Source: Hymenobacter mucosus
Lineage (GTDB): Bacteria > Bacteroidota > Bacteroidia > Cytophagales > Hymenobacteraceae
Direction of reading: 5' to 3'
Assembly (NCBI RefSeq): GCF_900188255.1
Contig: NZ_FZNS01000004.1
Location: forward strand, 496,001 to 560,000
Length of the DNA: 64,000 nucleotides
Part shown: positions 8,281 to 16,911 of the stretch, piece after piece
Numbering within the stretch: the first letter of the stretch is position 1
Layout: every line of letters begins with the position of its first letter
The notes under the pieces: model-generated
The model's input: the letters and a program-made list of their open reading frames with translations, nothing else
What the model was told of the DNA's origin: nothing
Database searches by the model: none
Program-made: the position numbers and the translations under genes

Positions 8281-9129
8281 ATGAAGACCAATAACATCTG
8301 GTTTGTGACCGGCGCCTCCAAGGGCCTCGGCCTGACCTTAGTACAGCAACTTCTGGCCCGCGGCTACGCCGTGGCGGCCACCTCCCGCAACCTCGAACAG
8401 CTCAAACAAGCCGTGCCACCTCATGCGGGCCGCTTCCTGCCCCTGCATATGGACCTTGGCAACGAGGAAAGCATACACCAAGCTATTGCCACCACCATCA
8501 GCACGCTAGGTGGCCTTGATGTGGTAGTAAACAATGCCGGCTACGGCCAAGTGGGTGCCCTAGAGGAGCTATCAGACCAGGAGGCGCGGGGCAACTTCGA
8601 CGTGAATGTGTTCGGGTTGCTGAACGTGCTGCGCCACGCTACTCCGCACCTACGCAGGCAGGGGTCCGGCCGCGTGTTCAATATTTCCTCCGTCGGAGGC
8701 TTCACGGGTAGCTTTCCGGGCTTTGGCATCTACTGCGCCACGAAGTTTGCCGTTGCAGGCCTCACGGAATCGTACGCGGCGGAGGTGCAGAGTTTTGGCG
8801 TGCAAGCCAGCGTGGTGTACCCTGGCTACTTCCGCACCAACTTCCTAACGTCCGATTCGCTCGGCACGCCTACCCACCCCATAGCGGCCTACCAATCGGT
8901 GCGGGAAACGCAGGAACAGCACGAGCAGCAGATCAACGGCAATCAGCCCGGCGACCCAGTCAAAGCAGCCGCCACCCTGATTCAAGTCAGCGAAGCTACC
9001 ACTCAGCCCGTGCATCTATTTTTGGGCGAAGATGCCTACCAACTTGCCGAGCAAAAAATGGCTGCGGTACAACAAGATATGCGTCAGTGGCAAGCAGTGG
9101 CTACTGCAACCGGATTTACGGTGTCCTAA
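8281..9129 (+). CDS. SDR family oxidoreductase
   Basis: A 282-residue classical SDR with TGASKGLG at residues 10-17, NNAGYGQ in the middle, NISSVGG for the catalytic Ser, and YCATK for the Tyr/Lys pair. The PGYFRTNF loop is typical of the oxidoreductases often annotated as DltE-like or 3-oxoacyl reductases. It lies directly downstream of an AraC regulator, its own -7 box and a strong terminator, so it is probably a monocistronic target of that regulator. Confidence 0.9.
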   Translation: MKTNNIWFVTGASKGLGLTLVQQLLARGYAVAATSRNLEQLKQAVPPHAGRFLPLHMDLGNEESIHQAIATTISTLGGLDVVVNNAGYGQVGALEELSDQEARGNFDVNVFGLLNVLRHATPHLRRQGSGRVFNISSVGGFTGSFPGFGIYCATKFAVAGLTESYAAEVQSFGVQASVVYPGYFRTNFLTSDSLGTPTHPIAAYQSVRETQEQHEQQINGNQPGDPVKAAATLIQVSEATTQPVHLFLGEDAYQLAEQKMAAVQQDMRQWQAVATATGFTVS

Positions 9130-9151
9130 CCCCTGCCCTTTCACAGCGCCT

Positions 9152-9186
9152 AAAAAAGGCCCGCGGCGTAGCTGCGGGCCTTTTTT
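9152..9186. terminator. Intrinsic terminator
   Basis: AAAAAAGGCCCGC pairs with GCGGGCCTTTTTT around a short GCGTAGC-containing loop, immediately after the SDR stop. Confidence 0.9.
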
Positions 9187-9349
9187 GTTCGTATTGTGAA
9201 GATTTACTGCCTTTTTTGTAGTAGCGTATCTCATTTAGCGGCTTCTTGGCTTCTCCAGCCCGAGGCAGTTTGGTTAAGGTATGCGTGGCCCCACCCTAGC
9301 TAGGCTGGGGCTAGCCTTTCTTTGATTTTCTCACCTCACGTTCCTGCTT

Positions 9350-10402
9350 TTGCGCTCAGTTGTCCTCATCGCTCTGCTCTTTCTGATTTCCACGGGAGCC
9401 TTTTGCCAGGCCAAATATCGGCGGGCAGTTGCCAAGCCAGGCGACGGAGTGAATACGCTGCTCTACCGCAACGGCTTGAACCCAAACCAGCACCTGCGGC
9501 AGTTTCAGCAGCTCAACAGGGCTAATCTTACCAAGCGCAACGGCCTCATTATCGGACGGACGTACTTGCTTCCCCACCGTTCGGCGCCGAAAGTTGCCGC
9601 CCGAAAACCGGCTGCCCGTAGCACGGCCTCGCGCGCCGCTACTTCGCACGGACTGAGCACTACCCCCATGCTGCCCTCCAAGCTCTTCGGACCCAAGTAC
9701 AGCCCCGTACCTGTCCGCGACCGGGCCCTGCGCGGGGCAGTGTACTACCTCTCGCCCGGCCACGCCGGCCCCGACCCCGGCGCCATTGGCCAATATGGCA
9801 GCTACAAGCTGTCGGAAGACGAGTACGCCTACGATGTGACGATCCGGCTGGCTCGGGTGCTGATGGAGCACGGTGCTACCGTGTACATGATGGTGCAGGA
9901 CCCTAACGACGGTATTCGCGACGAAAGCGTGCTGAAGATGGACTACGACGAGCTAACCTACCCGCAGCAGCGCATTCCGCTCAGCCAGCTCGGCCGCCTG
10001 CGCCAGCGCATTACGCAGGTAAACAAGCTCTATGCCCGCCACAAAGGTGCCTACCAGCGCCTACTGAGCCTGCACGTAGACAGCCGCAGCGCCGGTCAGA
10101 ACATTGACGTGTTCTTTTACCACCACCAGAACAGCCAGGCCGGCTTGCGCCTGGCCAAGAACATCCATAAGGTGTTTACGGCCCGCTACAAGCGCGCCCA
10201 GCCTACCCGCCCCTATTCCGGCAATGTGTCGGTGCGCAGCAGCCTCTACGAGGTGCGCACCAGCCACGCCCCGGCCGTATTCATGGAGCTGGGCAACATC
10301 CGCAACAGCAAGGACCAGCGCCGCTTTGTGGTGGCCGATAACCGCCAGGCCCTTGCCAACTGGATCTATGAGGGCCTGCTGGCCGACTATACAGGTCGTT
10401 GA
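9350..10402 (+). CDS. N-acetylmuramoyl-L-alanine amidase with LysM-like module
   Basis: A 350-residue secreted protein. The signal peptide (residues 1-20, RSVVLIALLFLISTGAFC) is followed by a LysM-like segment (about 30-76, GVNTLLYRNGLNPNQHLRQF) and a Ser/Ala/Arg-rich linker. The Amidase_3 domain starts near residue 130. Zinc-site residues are visible: His in SPGHAGPDPGAIG, Glu in KLSEDEYAYDV, His in LLSLHVDSRS, and catalytic Glu in VFMELGNIRNSKD. It should cleave the peptide-glycan amide bond in peptidoglycan. The start is a TTG at 9350, because a stop at 9323 and the lack of an ATG leave no better choice. Confidence 0.85.
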   Translation: MRSVVLIALLFLISTGAFCQAKYRRAVAKPGDGVNTLLYRNGLNPNQHLRQFQQLNRANLTKRNGLIIGRTYLLPHRSAPKVAARKPAARSTASRAATSHGLSTTPMLPSKLFGPKYSPVPVRDRALRGAVYYLSPGHAGPDPGAIGQYGSYKLSEDEYAYDVTIRLARVLMEHGATVYMMVQDPNDGIRDESVLKMDYDELTYPQQRIPLSQLGRLRQRITQVNKLYARHKGAYQRLLSLHVDSRSAGQNIDVFFYHHQNSQAGLRLAKNIHKVFTARYKRAQPTRPYSGNVSVRSSLYEVRTSHAPAVFMELGNIRNSKDQRRFVVADNRQALANWIYEGLLADYTGR

Positions 10403-10405
10403 GTT

Positions 10406-10454
10406 GTGAGTTGCCGGTTGTCAGTTACCGGACACTGTTGCACTGGCAACTGAC
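10406..10454. repeat. Short intergenic repeat forming a hairpin
   Basis: The segment carries two diverged direct copies (GAGTTGCCGGTTG and CAGTTACCGGACA). It also has an inverted copy, GTCAGTTACCGG pairing imperfectly with CTGGCAACTGAC. It fills the whole gap between two convergent genes and may act as a terminator. Confidence 0.45.
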
Positions 10455-10783
10455 TACGGGTTCATGAGCAGGAAAAGCAGGTTGTGGTACAGAATGCCTT
10501 GCTCTCCGTCGTGGATGCCGTCGAGGCCGGCGTCTTCCATTAGCGCCTCAATTTCCTCGTAGTCCTGCAGAAAGTCAATTTCTATATCGTTGGAGTCCGG
10601 CACCTGGGTATGCGCCACGTAGCGGCGGCGCTTTTCCAGCGTGATAAACAGCTTTTGTGTTTTTGTTTGGGCAATGAGCAGCGCCGGATGCTCCTGAATG
10701 GTGCCGTCAGCCGCTTTCGTGTAAACGGTCGTTTTTTCGTCTGGGGCGGCGTGCTGCAGGAAGCTAGCGGGGTCTAGAGGCAT
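10454..10783 (-). CDS. Conserved-looking hypothetical acidic protein
   Basis: A 109-residue soluble protein with no recognised domain. It has a basic middle strand (KLFITLEKRRRYVAH) and an acidic C-terminal half (DIEIDFLQDYEEIEALMEDA) ending in a hydrophobic tail (LYHNLLFLLMNP). Codon use matches the neighbours, which supports a real gene. The function is unknown. It is convergent with the amidase. Confidence 0.6.
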   Translation of the reverse strand: MPLDPASFLQHAAPDEKTTVYTKAADGTIQEHPALLIAQTKTQKLFITLEKRRRYVAHTQVPDSNDIEIDFLQDYEEIEALMEDAGLDGIHDGEQGILYHNLLFLLMNP

Positions 10784-10926
10784 GGTAGGGAGGCAAGGTG
10801 ATGGTGCCGTAAAGATAGGCCCGTAGGTATACCTCTGATTTTGTCCTACTAAATCAGCGACCGGATGGCATTACCTTATGCCAGTAAAACAACACCGCAA
10901 ACGTGGCCGCATATATTCGTGGTTTC

Positions 10927-11586
10927 ATGCTGTTCTCTTACCTAGCTTTCGCAATGCAGGCCACACAATCTGAGCGTTTTCCTGCTAAGCCGGAGCCCTT
11001 TGGATATAAGTTGACATGGCTAGCCGTCAGAGATGCCGACCCATTTGAGCTTTTGCACGCCGTAAATGTTGACCAAGGCACTGTTTTTTCGGCTAATTGG
11101 TATGGTGGCTTAGACAAAGTGTACCGATGGAACGCAACTTTCATCACGCCTCCTGTTGATGACTGGACTTTTGTCATCAACCCTATTTTGAGCGGGCTTT
11201 CAGATGAGAAGACTTTGACTTTCTTACAAAAGCTAAGCGCCCAGTTTGCTGAAGTACAGTTCTATGGTAACCATCGGGTGGCTAATTATGGTGCTTGGGG
11301 ACGTTTTGTTAATGAAGAGGCCATCAGACTTTTCAGTACCGGTGAAGCCATTGAGCTAGACCAAGGGCAACGGACAGAAATTGAAGAACAAATCATTGAG
11401 AAGGGGAAGCAGTCATTTATAGAGGACAGTCCCGATGACTTGGAGCAACTTGCTGATTCGTTCTTTCTAGGTGATGAAGACGACGTAATGGAAATGGCTG
11501 GTTTGTGGAGTATAAATCCACAAACTCTGGACAATCAGCCGGAGACTTTCGCATTAGGGCTACTGATTGTTCCTAAGATTAGTTAG
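10927..11586 (+). CDS. Hypothetical protein, unusually AT-rich
   Basis: About 219 residues, unrecognised. Visible features are a KLTWLAVRDADPFELLHAV segment, a TPPVDDWTFVINPI strand, VQFYGNHRVANYGAWGRF, and an acidic C-terminal third. This order recalls an uncharacterised soluble family seen in other phyla, but I cannot name it. Base composition is clearly lower in GC than the neighbouring genes, suggesting recent acquisition. The start is ambiguous: GTG 10903, ATG 10927 or ATG 10954; the last begins directly before the conserved-looking part. Confidence 0.6.
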   Translation: MLFSYLAFAMQATQSERFPAKPEPFGYKLTWLAVRDADPFELLHAVNVDQGTVFSANWYGGLDKVYRWNATFITPPVDDWTFVINPILSGLSDEKTLTFLQKLSAQFAEVQFYGNHRVANYGAWGRFVNEEAIRLFSTGEAIELDQGQRTEIEEQIIEKGKQSFIEDSPDDLEQLADSFFLGDEDDVMEMAGLWSINPQTLDNQPETFALGLLIVPKIS

Positions 11587-11622
11587 TAAGCTTGATTACC
11601 AGGCAGACTTACCAGTCAAATT

Positions 11623-11659
11623 AAAAAAGCCCGCCGCTGAAATCAGCGGCGGGCTTTTT
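11623..11659. terminator. Bidirectional intrinsic terminator
   Basis: A perfect stem, AAAAAGCCCGCCGCTGA with TCAGCGGCGGGCTTTTT, around a 2-base loop between convergent genes. Confidence 0.9.
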
Positions 11660-11680
11660 ACTTATTGCTTCAGGCAGCAA

Positions 11681-12652
11681 TTACTGGCCTAGCACCATGG
11701 CAAATACAAGCGGCGCAACGATGGTAGCGTCCGACTCGATGATGAACTTGGGCGTATCCTGACCCAGCTTGCCCCAGGTGATTTTCTCGTTCGGTACGGC
11801 ACCGGAGTAGGAGCCGTAGGAAGTCGTCGAGTCCGAAATCTGGCAGAAGTAGCCCCACAGCGGCACCGAGGTGCGCTGCAAGTCCTGGTGCAGCATAGGC
11901 ACCACGCAGATGGGGAAGTCGCCGGCAATGCCGCCACCAATCTGGAAGAAACCTACTTTGCTTTCCTCGGTAGCCTGGTTGGTGTACCAGTCGGCCAGGT
12001 AAATCATGTACTCGATGCCGGTACGCACGGTGTGTACGTTCTTGATATCACCGCTGATAACGTGGCCCGCGAAGATGTTGCCCAGTGTAGAGTCTTCCCA
12101 ACCGGGGCAGATGATCGGCAGGTTTTTCTCAGCGGCAGCCAGCATCCAAGAGTCCTTGGGGTCAATCTGGTAGTACTGCTCTAGCTCGCCCGACTTCAGG
12201 ATCTGATAGAAGAACTCGTGAGGGAAATACCGCTCACCAGCTTTGTCGGCTTGCTCCCAGAACTTCAGTACCGAGTGCTCCAGGCGGCGCATGGCCTCTT
12301 CTTCCGGAATGCAGGTATCGGTTACGCGGTTCATGTGGCGTTCCAACAGAGCCTGCTCGTCGGCAGCCGTCAGGTCGCGGTAGTGCGGTACCCGCTCGTA
12401 GAAGTCGTGGGCTACCAGGTTGAAGATATCCTCTTCCAGGTTGGCACCGGTGCAGCTGATGATTTGCACCTTGTCCTGACGGATGAGCTCGGCCAGCTGG
12501 ATGCCCATTTCGGCGGTGCTCATGGCACCAGCCAGGGTAATCATCATCTTACCACCTTCAGCCAGGTGCTTGTTGTAGCCTTCGGCGGCATCAATCAGAG
12601 CAGCAGCGTTGAAGTGGCGGTAGTGGTGCTTGAGGAAGTTCGTTACGTTCAT
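11681..12652 (-). CDS. Deoxyhypusine synthase family protein
   Basis: A 323-residue protein with the deoxyhypusine synthase fold signatures: AGAMSTAEMG, ISCTGANLEEDIFN for NAD binding, PGWEDSTLGN, QIGGGIAGDFP and SYSGAVPNEKITWGK. In eukaryotes the enzyme moves the aminobutyl group of spermidine onto eIF5A using a catalytic lysine in a WGK motif; that Lys is present here at about residue 295. Bacteria lack eIF5A, so a polyamine role such as homospermidine synthesis is the usual proposal for bacterial members. I chose ATG 12652 because the upstream codons (to 12718) do not look like family sequence. Confidence 0.85.
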   Translation of the reverse strand: MNVTNFLKHHYRHFNAAALIDAAEGYNKHLAEGGKMMITLAGAMSTAEMGIQLAELIRQDKVQIISCTGANLEEDIFNLVAHDFYERVPHYRDLTAADEQALLERHMNRVTDTCIPEEEAMRRLEHSVLKFWEQADKAGERYFPHEFFYQILKSGELEQYYQIDPKDSWMLAAAEKNLPIICPGWEDSTLGNIFAGHVISGDIKNVHTVRTGIEYMIYLADWYTNQATEESKVGFFQIGGGIAGDFPICVVPMLHQDLQRTSVPLWGYFCQISDSTTSYGSYSGAVPNEKITWGKLGQDTPKFIIESDATIVAPLVFAMVLGQ

Positions 12653-12786
12653 TGAGTCGTGTGTTCTGTACTTATGGGTGTGCGGTTTACAATCAAATAT
12701 TAGCTCGGAATCGTTCAATAAGGTTGCCCTATATCGTAGATTCTGAATAGCGTGCTATTGTGGCTGGGTTGCTCACAAAAACAGGC

Positions 12787-13281
12787 CTAGGATGAAAGCT
12801 GAGCAGCAGCGCTTTGCTTCAGGATGTACTCCAGTAGCTGCTCTGGGTTCAAGTCAACGCCGCTCAGGTTAATGGACAACGGCGTAAACCCCAATGCCGC
12901 GTTGGCGCTAGCCAGCTTGCGCTTCAAAGGTGGCAGACGGTTCAGGTAGGCCTGTTCATCTTGCACCTGTAGGCAGATGAAGTACTCGTGGTTGATAGAC
13001 CGTACGTAGGCATCAGTGATGTCGGTCCAGGGAATGAGGCCTACGCCTAACGTGCGGTCCAGAATACCTTCGTCAGTAATTTGAAGGCGAGGCCGGGTAT
13101 CAAAAAACTGCCAGGCCCCAACGGCAGCACCGGTGCCAAAGAATAGAATGGTTACTAGCCCCTGGCCCCAGTAGCCCTTGCTCACAATCATGAATACCCC
13201 CATGGCTACAAAAGCAAGCGCCCCTAGGGTGAGCAGCGCATGCCGCTTGCGCGAGTTGTAGTAAATCAGGTCTTCAGTCAT
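12787..13281 (-). CDS. STM3941-like membrane protein
   Basis: A 164-residue protein with a short N-terminal region (MTEDLIYYNSRKRHALLTLG), two membrane helices around residues 18-36 and 43-62, and a cytosolic PH-like C-terminal half (PWTDITDAYVRSINHEYFIC). This layout matches the STM3941 family, which has no known function. ATG 13281 avoids overlap with the hslV stop 17 bases upstream. The two genes are probably co-transcribed. Confidence 0.7.
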   Translation of the reverse strand: MTEDLIYYNSRKRHALLTLGALAFVAMGVFMIVSKGYWGQGLVTILFFGTGAAVGAWQFFDTRPRLQITDEGILDRTLGVGLIPWTDITDAYVRSINHEYFICLQVQDEQAYLNRLPPLKRKLASANAALGFTPLSINLSGVDLNPEQLLEYILKQSAAAQLSS

Positions 13282-13297
13282 GACGCGTGGGAGTGGC

Positions 13298-13834
13298 CTA
13301 GCTAGGCTGCTCAATCATCAGGTTGTGGTTGGTGTAGATGCAGATGTCGGCGGCAATGTGCAGGGCATCTTCTACCATTTGGCGGGCGGTAAGGTGAGGC
13401 GCGTGCTTCTTCAGGGCCAGCGCGGCAGCTTGGGCGTACATGGCCCCCGAGCCGATGGCGGCTACGTCAGAATCGGGCTCCAGCACGTCGCCGGTGCCGG
13501 CAATGATGAGTAGCTCGTCTTTGTCAGCCACCACCATCATGGCTTCCAGCTTGCGCAGGTATTGGTCTTTGCGCCATTCCTTAGCCAGTTCAATGGCCGC
13601 GCGGCGCAGCTGACCGTTGTAGCCGCTTAGCTTTTCTTCAAATTTGTCGAGCAACATGAACGCGTCGGCAGTGGAGCCAGCAAAGCCGGTCACTACTTTG
13701 CCGTCGTGTAGCTTACGAACCTTGCGCACGTTGCTTTTGGCTACGTGCTTATCCATGGTCGCTTGGCCGTCGGCGCCAAGAGCAATTTCACCGTTGTGGC
13801 GGATGCCTAGCACGGTAGTGGAGCGAATTCTCAT
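13298..13834 (-). CDS. hslV: ATP-dependent protease proteolytic subunit HslV
   Basis: A 178-residue HslV (ClpQ), a threonine protease that forms two stacked hexameric rings and degrades proteins unfolded by HslU. After a short propeptide (MRIRS), the nucleophile Thr begins TTVLGIRHNG. The ALGADGQATMDKHVAKS and GFAGSTADAFMLLDKFEEKL blocks are diagnostic, as are AIGSGAMYAQAAA and IAADICIYTN. I chose ATG 13834, giving the normal family length; the longer frame to 13927 adds non-homologous sequence. hslU is not adjacent in this window, unlike in Proteobacteria. Confidence 0.95.
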   Translation of the reverse strand: MRIRSTTVLGIRHNGEIALGADGQATMDKHVAKSNVRKVRKLHDGKVVTGFAGSTADAFMLLDKFEEKLSGYNGQLRRAAIELAKEWRKDQYLRKLEAMMVVADKDELLIIAGTGDVLEPDSDVAAIGSGAMYAQAAALALKKHAPHLTARQMVEDALHIAADICIYTNHNLMIEQPS

Positions 13835-13968
13835 TCGGGTACAACTGTTTCGTGAATCTATAGAGCCACAACATTTTGCGTCTCCCCCGCTCGTTGGCGT
13901 GCGTACGCCTGGGCACCTAAGAACCATCGTGCTAACGGAGCGCCCACGGGCGGGGCTCTCCCCCTCGG

Positions 13969-14022
13969 AGAAAAAGGAAATCAGCTGCCGGATAGACCAC
14001 CGGCAGCTGATTTCCTTTTTCT
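13969..14022. terminator. Very long intrinsic terminator
   Basis: A 23-bp perfect stem (core AATCAGCTGCCGG / CCGGCAGCTGATT) with an 8-base loop and A/T flanks. It lies 16 bases beyond the TonB receptor stop on the minus strand, so it most likely ends that transcript. Confidence 0.9.
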
Positions 14023-14037
14023 AACACAAAATGGTGC

Positions 14038-16608
14038 TTAGAAACGGGCCTGCAATTTAGCAAAGTAAAATCGGCCGTTCGAGCCCATTTGTACGGGGTC
14101 CCAAGCGCCGCCCGTTTCCGTAACCTGTGGGTTGAAGAAGGAGGGGTACTTATTGAACAAGTTGGAACTGCCTACCGAAAGCTGCAAATGACTGGTGAGA
14201 GCATAGCTCAACGACAGATCAGTAGTAGTGCGGGAATCATATACCTGCTCCATGCCATCGTAGTCGATGAGTTTCACCTCCGCAAACCGCACGAACCGTA
14301 GCAAGGCTCCGAAGCGGCCCATCTGGTAGTCGAACGTGAGGTTGATTTTGGATGGTGGCGCGGAGGCCTTTACGAAGGCCTGCTCCCGGGGACCAAAAAA
14401 GTCGTCTTCCCGCCCGGCCAGTCGGCCAGAAGTCTGCACCCGGTCGATACGCAGGCGGTTGAAGTTAGCGGCTAATGTGGAGTTCAAACGGCCGGTATTC
14501 AGCCCCAGCGTATGGCTCAGCACCACATCCAACCCCAACGACTTGGTAGAAGCCGCGTTGGCAAAGAACTGCGCCTGGCCCACATTCAGGGCCTGCAAAT
14601 CGGCCCCAATGACGGGGTCGTCGGCCGAGAACTGACTGGTTAGCACTACCCGATCGTCAATTTTAATGTAGTATCCGTCCAGCGTCAAGCTCAGCGAGGA
14701 ACCAATCCGGCTGGTCAACCCAATATTGGCGCTGTTGGACGTTTCCTGCTTGAGGCTTGGAATCCCCAGTTTGCGCGTAACGGCGCTGTTGTTGCGGGCC
14801 AGCAGCACTTCCACGGGTTGGCCCTGGATGAAGTTAGTGAATGTGGAGTTGAAGTTGACCTGCGCTAACGAAGGGGCTCGGAACCCAGTGCTATACGTAC
14901 CGCGCAGGGTCAGGAACTCGGTTAGGTTGTAGCGGGTAGAAACTTTGTAATTGAGCGTGCTCCCAAAGTCGCTATAGTGCTCGTAGCGAAGTGCAGCAGC
15001 TACTAACCAGCGCTGGGTTACATTTAATTCGGCATCAACATACGCACCCAAATTATTGCGGTTGGCCTTGATAGCGTCGGTAGGTTGGTAGCCTGGGAAA
15101 CCCTGAGAGCCGGCTGCTTCCCGAAGCGAATCGGGTGTTCCGGCGGGGTCATAGTTGCGGTAGGAAGCTTCTTCACCGGCAAATAGGGAATACCACTCCT
15201 GCCTGAACTCGGCTCCTACGGCTACGTTGAAGCCTTGTAGTACTGTTTTATAATTGCGCGTTGCACTCAGCCCTATCACATCTTGCTGCAATTGAAAGCC
15301 ACCCGCTTTAAAGGAGGTAGGTGAGCTGGCTCCCAAGGAAGCATTCAGGGTATTCTCCACGCCGTATTCAAAGCGGTTAGACCCAAAGTTGTTGCTCAGG
15401 TCTAGTTCCCAGGCGCCTAGCTTGGTCCGTAGCCCTACTACCGCGGAACCGTCCCAGATGTCGCTGGTGATGATAGGGTCAAACCCGTTGGGGTAGATGG
15501 CCGGCACGTTGCGGTCATCGTCGGCAAAGCGCGTCCAGGCGTAGGAGTCGCCTCGGCGCTTATTTAGCCCGCCAAAGGCGTACACCTGGGCATTTTGACT
15601 TACCGGGAAGCTGGCATTAAGGTAGGCCGCCGCGTTTTTCACTTGCGGGTCGCCGTATTCCCGGCGGGCTATTCCATCGGGAGAAGGTACGTTGGCACGT
15701 TGCGTGTGCTGGCGCTGATTGTAGTCGAGGGTGGCATTTACGAAGCCGCCTTGCTTGCCTATCCCGATGCCGTAGTTAACGTTGGCGTTGAAATTGCCGC
15801 CGTCAAATTTCTGGTCATCGAAGCGGTATTTTGCGTCGTAGGCCCCGTAGTTGGTGCTTACGGTCAACTCGTCAACCGTCTTCTTGAGCACAATATTGAT
15901 AACGCCCGCAATGGCGTCGGAACCGTACTGAGCCGCTGCACCATCGCGCAGAATCTCAATGCGCTCAATGCTGGCCGCCGGAATGACGTTCAGGTCGGTA
16001 CCGGTGTTGCCGCGCCCCCGCGACCCAAATAAGTTCACCAGCGCCGACTGATGCTGGCGCTTTCCATTCACGAGCACCAGGGTTTGGTCGGGCCCGAGGC
16101 CGCGCAGGGAGGCGGGGTCCACGTGGTCGGCCCCATCGGAGCCGGTTTGGCGGTTGGAGTTGAACGATGGCGCCACGAATTGCAGCAGCTGGTTTACATC
16201 AAGCTGCCCGGTTTTGGCCGTCACCTCCCGAATGTCAATCACATCCACCGGCGAGGGAGAATCGGTGGTGGAGCGGTTCTGGCTGCGCGAGCCCACAATC
16301 TGTACCTCGCCCAAGCCCGTAGAAGCGTCGGCCAGCGTCACGCTTACTTCGCTTCCAGTTGCTGTTACCTCTTGGGTAGCGTAGCCGATGGAGCTGACCA
16401 CCAAGCGGGCACTCGTCGTTCGGGTCCGTAGCGTAAAGCGGCCGTCGTTGCCGGTAGCAGTACCGTTGTTGGTGCCCTTCTCCACTACCGTAGCCCCAAT
16501 AACTGGCTTGCCCGCACTATCCACAATCTTTCCCGTCAGTGCCTGTTCTTGTGCAAAGGCACTAACACTAGCTACACACAAGGTTATTGCCAGTATATTT
16601 TGCTTCAT
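14038..16608 (-). CDS. TonB-dependent receptor with carboxypeptidase-regulatory-like domain
   Basis: An 856-residue outer-membrane receptor. The signal peptide ends near AFAQEQ (residue 20). A CarboxypepD_reg-like beta-sandwich follows (GKIVDSAGKPVIGATVVEKG, residues 23-100). The plug domain contains LRGLGPDQTLVLVNGKRQHQ and IERIEILRDGAAAQYGSDAI. The remainder is a beta-barrel ending in a C-terminal Phe. It should import a large substrate such as a siderophore, vitamin or oligosaccharide using TonB energy; no SusD partner or substrate-specific gene is adjacent. ATG 16608 is chosen for its signal peptide. Confidence 0.95.
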   Translation of the reverse strand: MKQNILAITLCVASVSAFAQEQALTGKIVDSAGKPVIGATVVEKGTNNGTATGNDGRFTLRTRTTSARLVVSSIGYATQEVTATGSEVSVTLADASTGLGEVQIVGSRSQNRSTTDSPSPVDVIDIREVTAKTGQLDVNQLLQFVAPSFNSNRQTGSDGADHVDPASLRGLGPDQTLVLVNGKRQHQSALVNLFGSRGRGNTGTDLNVIPAASIERIEILRDGAAAQYGSDAIAGVINIVLKKTVDELTVSTNYGAYDAKYRFDDQKFDGGNFNANVNYGIGIGKQGGFVNATLDYNQRQHTQRANVPSPDGIARREYGDPQVKNAAAYLNASFPVSQNAQVYAFGGLNKRRGDSYAWTRFADDDRNVPAIYPNGFDPIITSDIWDGSAVVGLRTKLGAWELDLSNNFGSNRFEYGVENTLNASLGASSPTSFKAGGFQLQQDVIGLSATRNYKTVLQGFNVAVGAEFRQEWYSLFAGEEASYRNYDPAGTPDSLREAAGSQGFPGYQPTDAIKANRNNLGAYVDAELNVTQRWLVAAALRYEHYSDFGSTLNYKVSTRYNLTEFLTLRGTYSTGFRAPSLAQVNFNSTFTNFIQGQPVEVLLARNNSAVTRKLGIPSLKQETSNSANIGLTSRIGSSLSLTLDGYYIKIDDRVVLTSQFSADDPVIGADLQALNVGQAQFFANAASTKSLGLDVVLSHTLGLNTGRLNSTLAANFNRLRIDRVQTSGRLAGREDDFFGPREQAFVKASAPPSKINLTFDYQMGRFGALLRFVRFAEVKLIDYDGMEQVYDSRTTTDLSLSYALTSHLQLSVGSSNLFNKYPSFFNPQVTETGGAWDPVQMGSNGRFYFAKLQARF

Positions 16609-16911
16609 ACTTCTTACTCGATTGAACGCTTTACAATCGGGTGCCGCCGGCGTAGCTCCCACCATCGGTAAGTATAGAGCATTTCAAATAGAATCTTGCT
16701 ATCGGAACAGTAGGTTGCAGAATCTTCCTACCCTGGCCTGAGCAGAAAGGAGGCCTACCCACTCTGCTATTGCAGCCACTGGGTCGGGGGTTTCGTAAAG
16801 GCGCTGTGCTCCCGCGCTACCCTTGCTTTCCAGCGGATGCTACTAGGCTACAACAAAAAAGCCGGCCCAAGTGGGCCGGCTTCTCTGGTACTAAATCTTT
16901 ATGGGCACTGC
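16609..16911. other. Intergenic region between TonB receptor start and E2 stop
   Basis: This 303-base stretch holds the E2 terminator near its right end and, presumably, the TonB receptor promoter near its left end. I found no convincing -33/-7 pair and no open frame that looks like a gene. Confidence 0.6.
16855..16882 (-). terminator. Intrinsic terminator of the E2 gene
   Basis: AAGCCGGCCCA pairs with TGGGCCGGCTT around a 2-base loop, followed on the minus strand by six T residues. Confidence 0.9.

Noticed and set aside
9285..9313. CCTAGCTAGG palindrome with flanking CCCCA/TGGGG
   Set aside because: The pairing is short and mismatched, and CTAG-rich words are frequent in this genome by eye; not enough for a specific site.
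10943..10950. TAGCTTTC as a promoter for the gene at 10927
   Set aside because: It lies inside or within 4 bases of every plausible start, leaving no leader.
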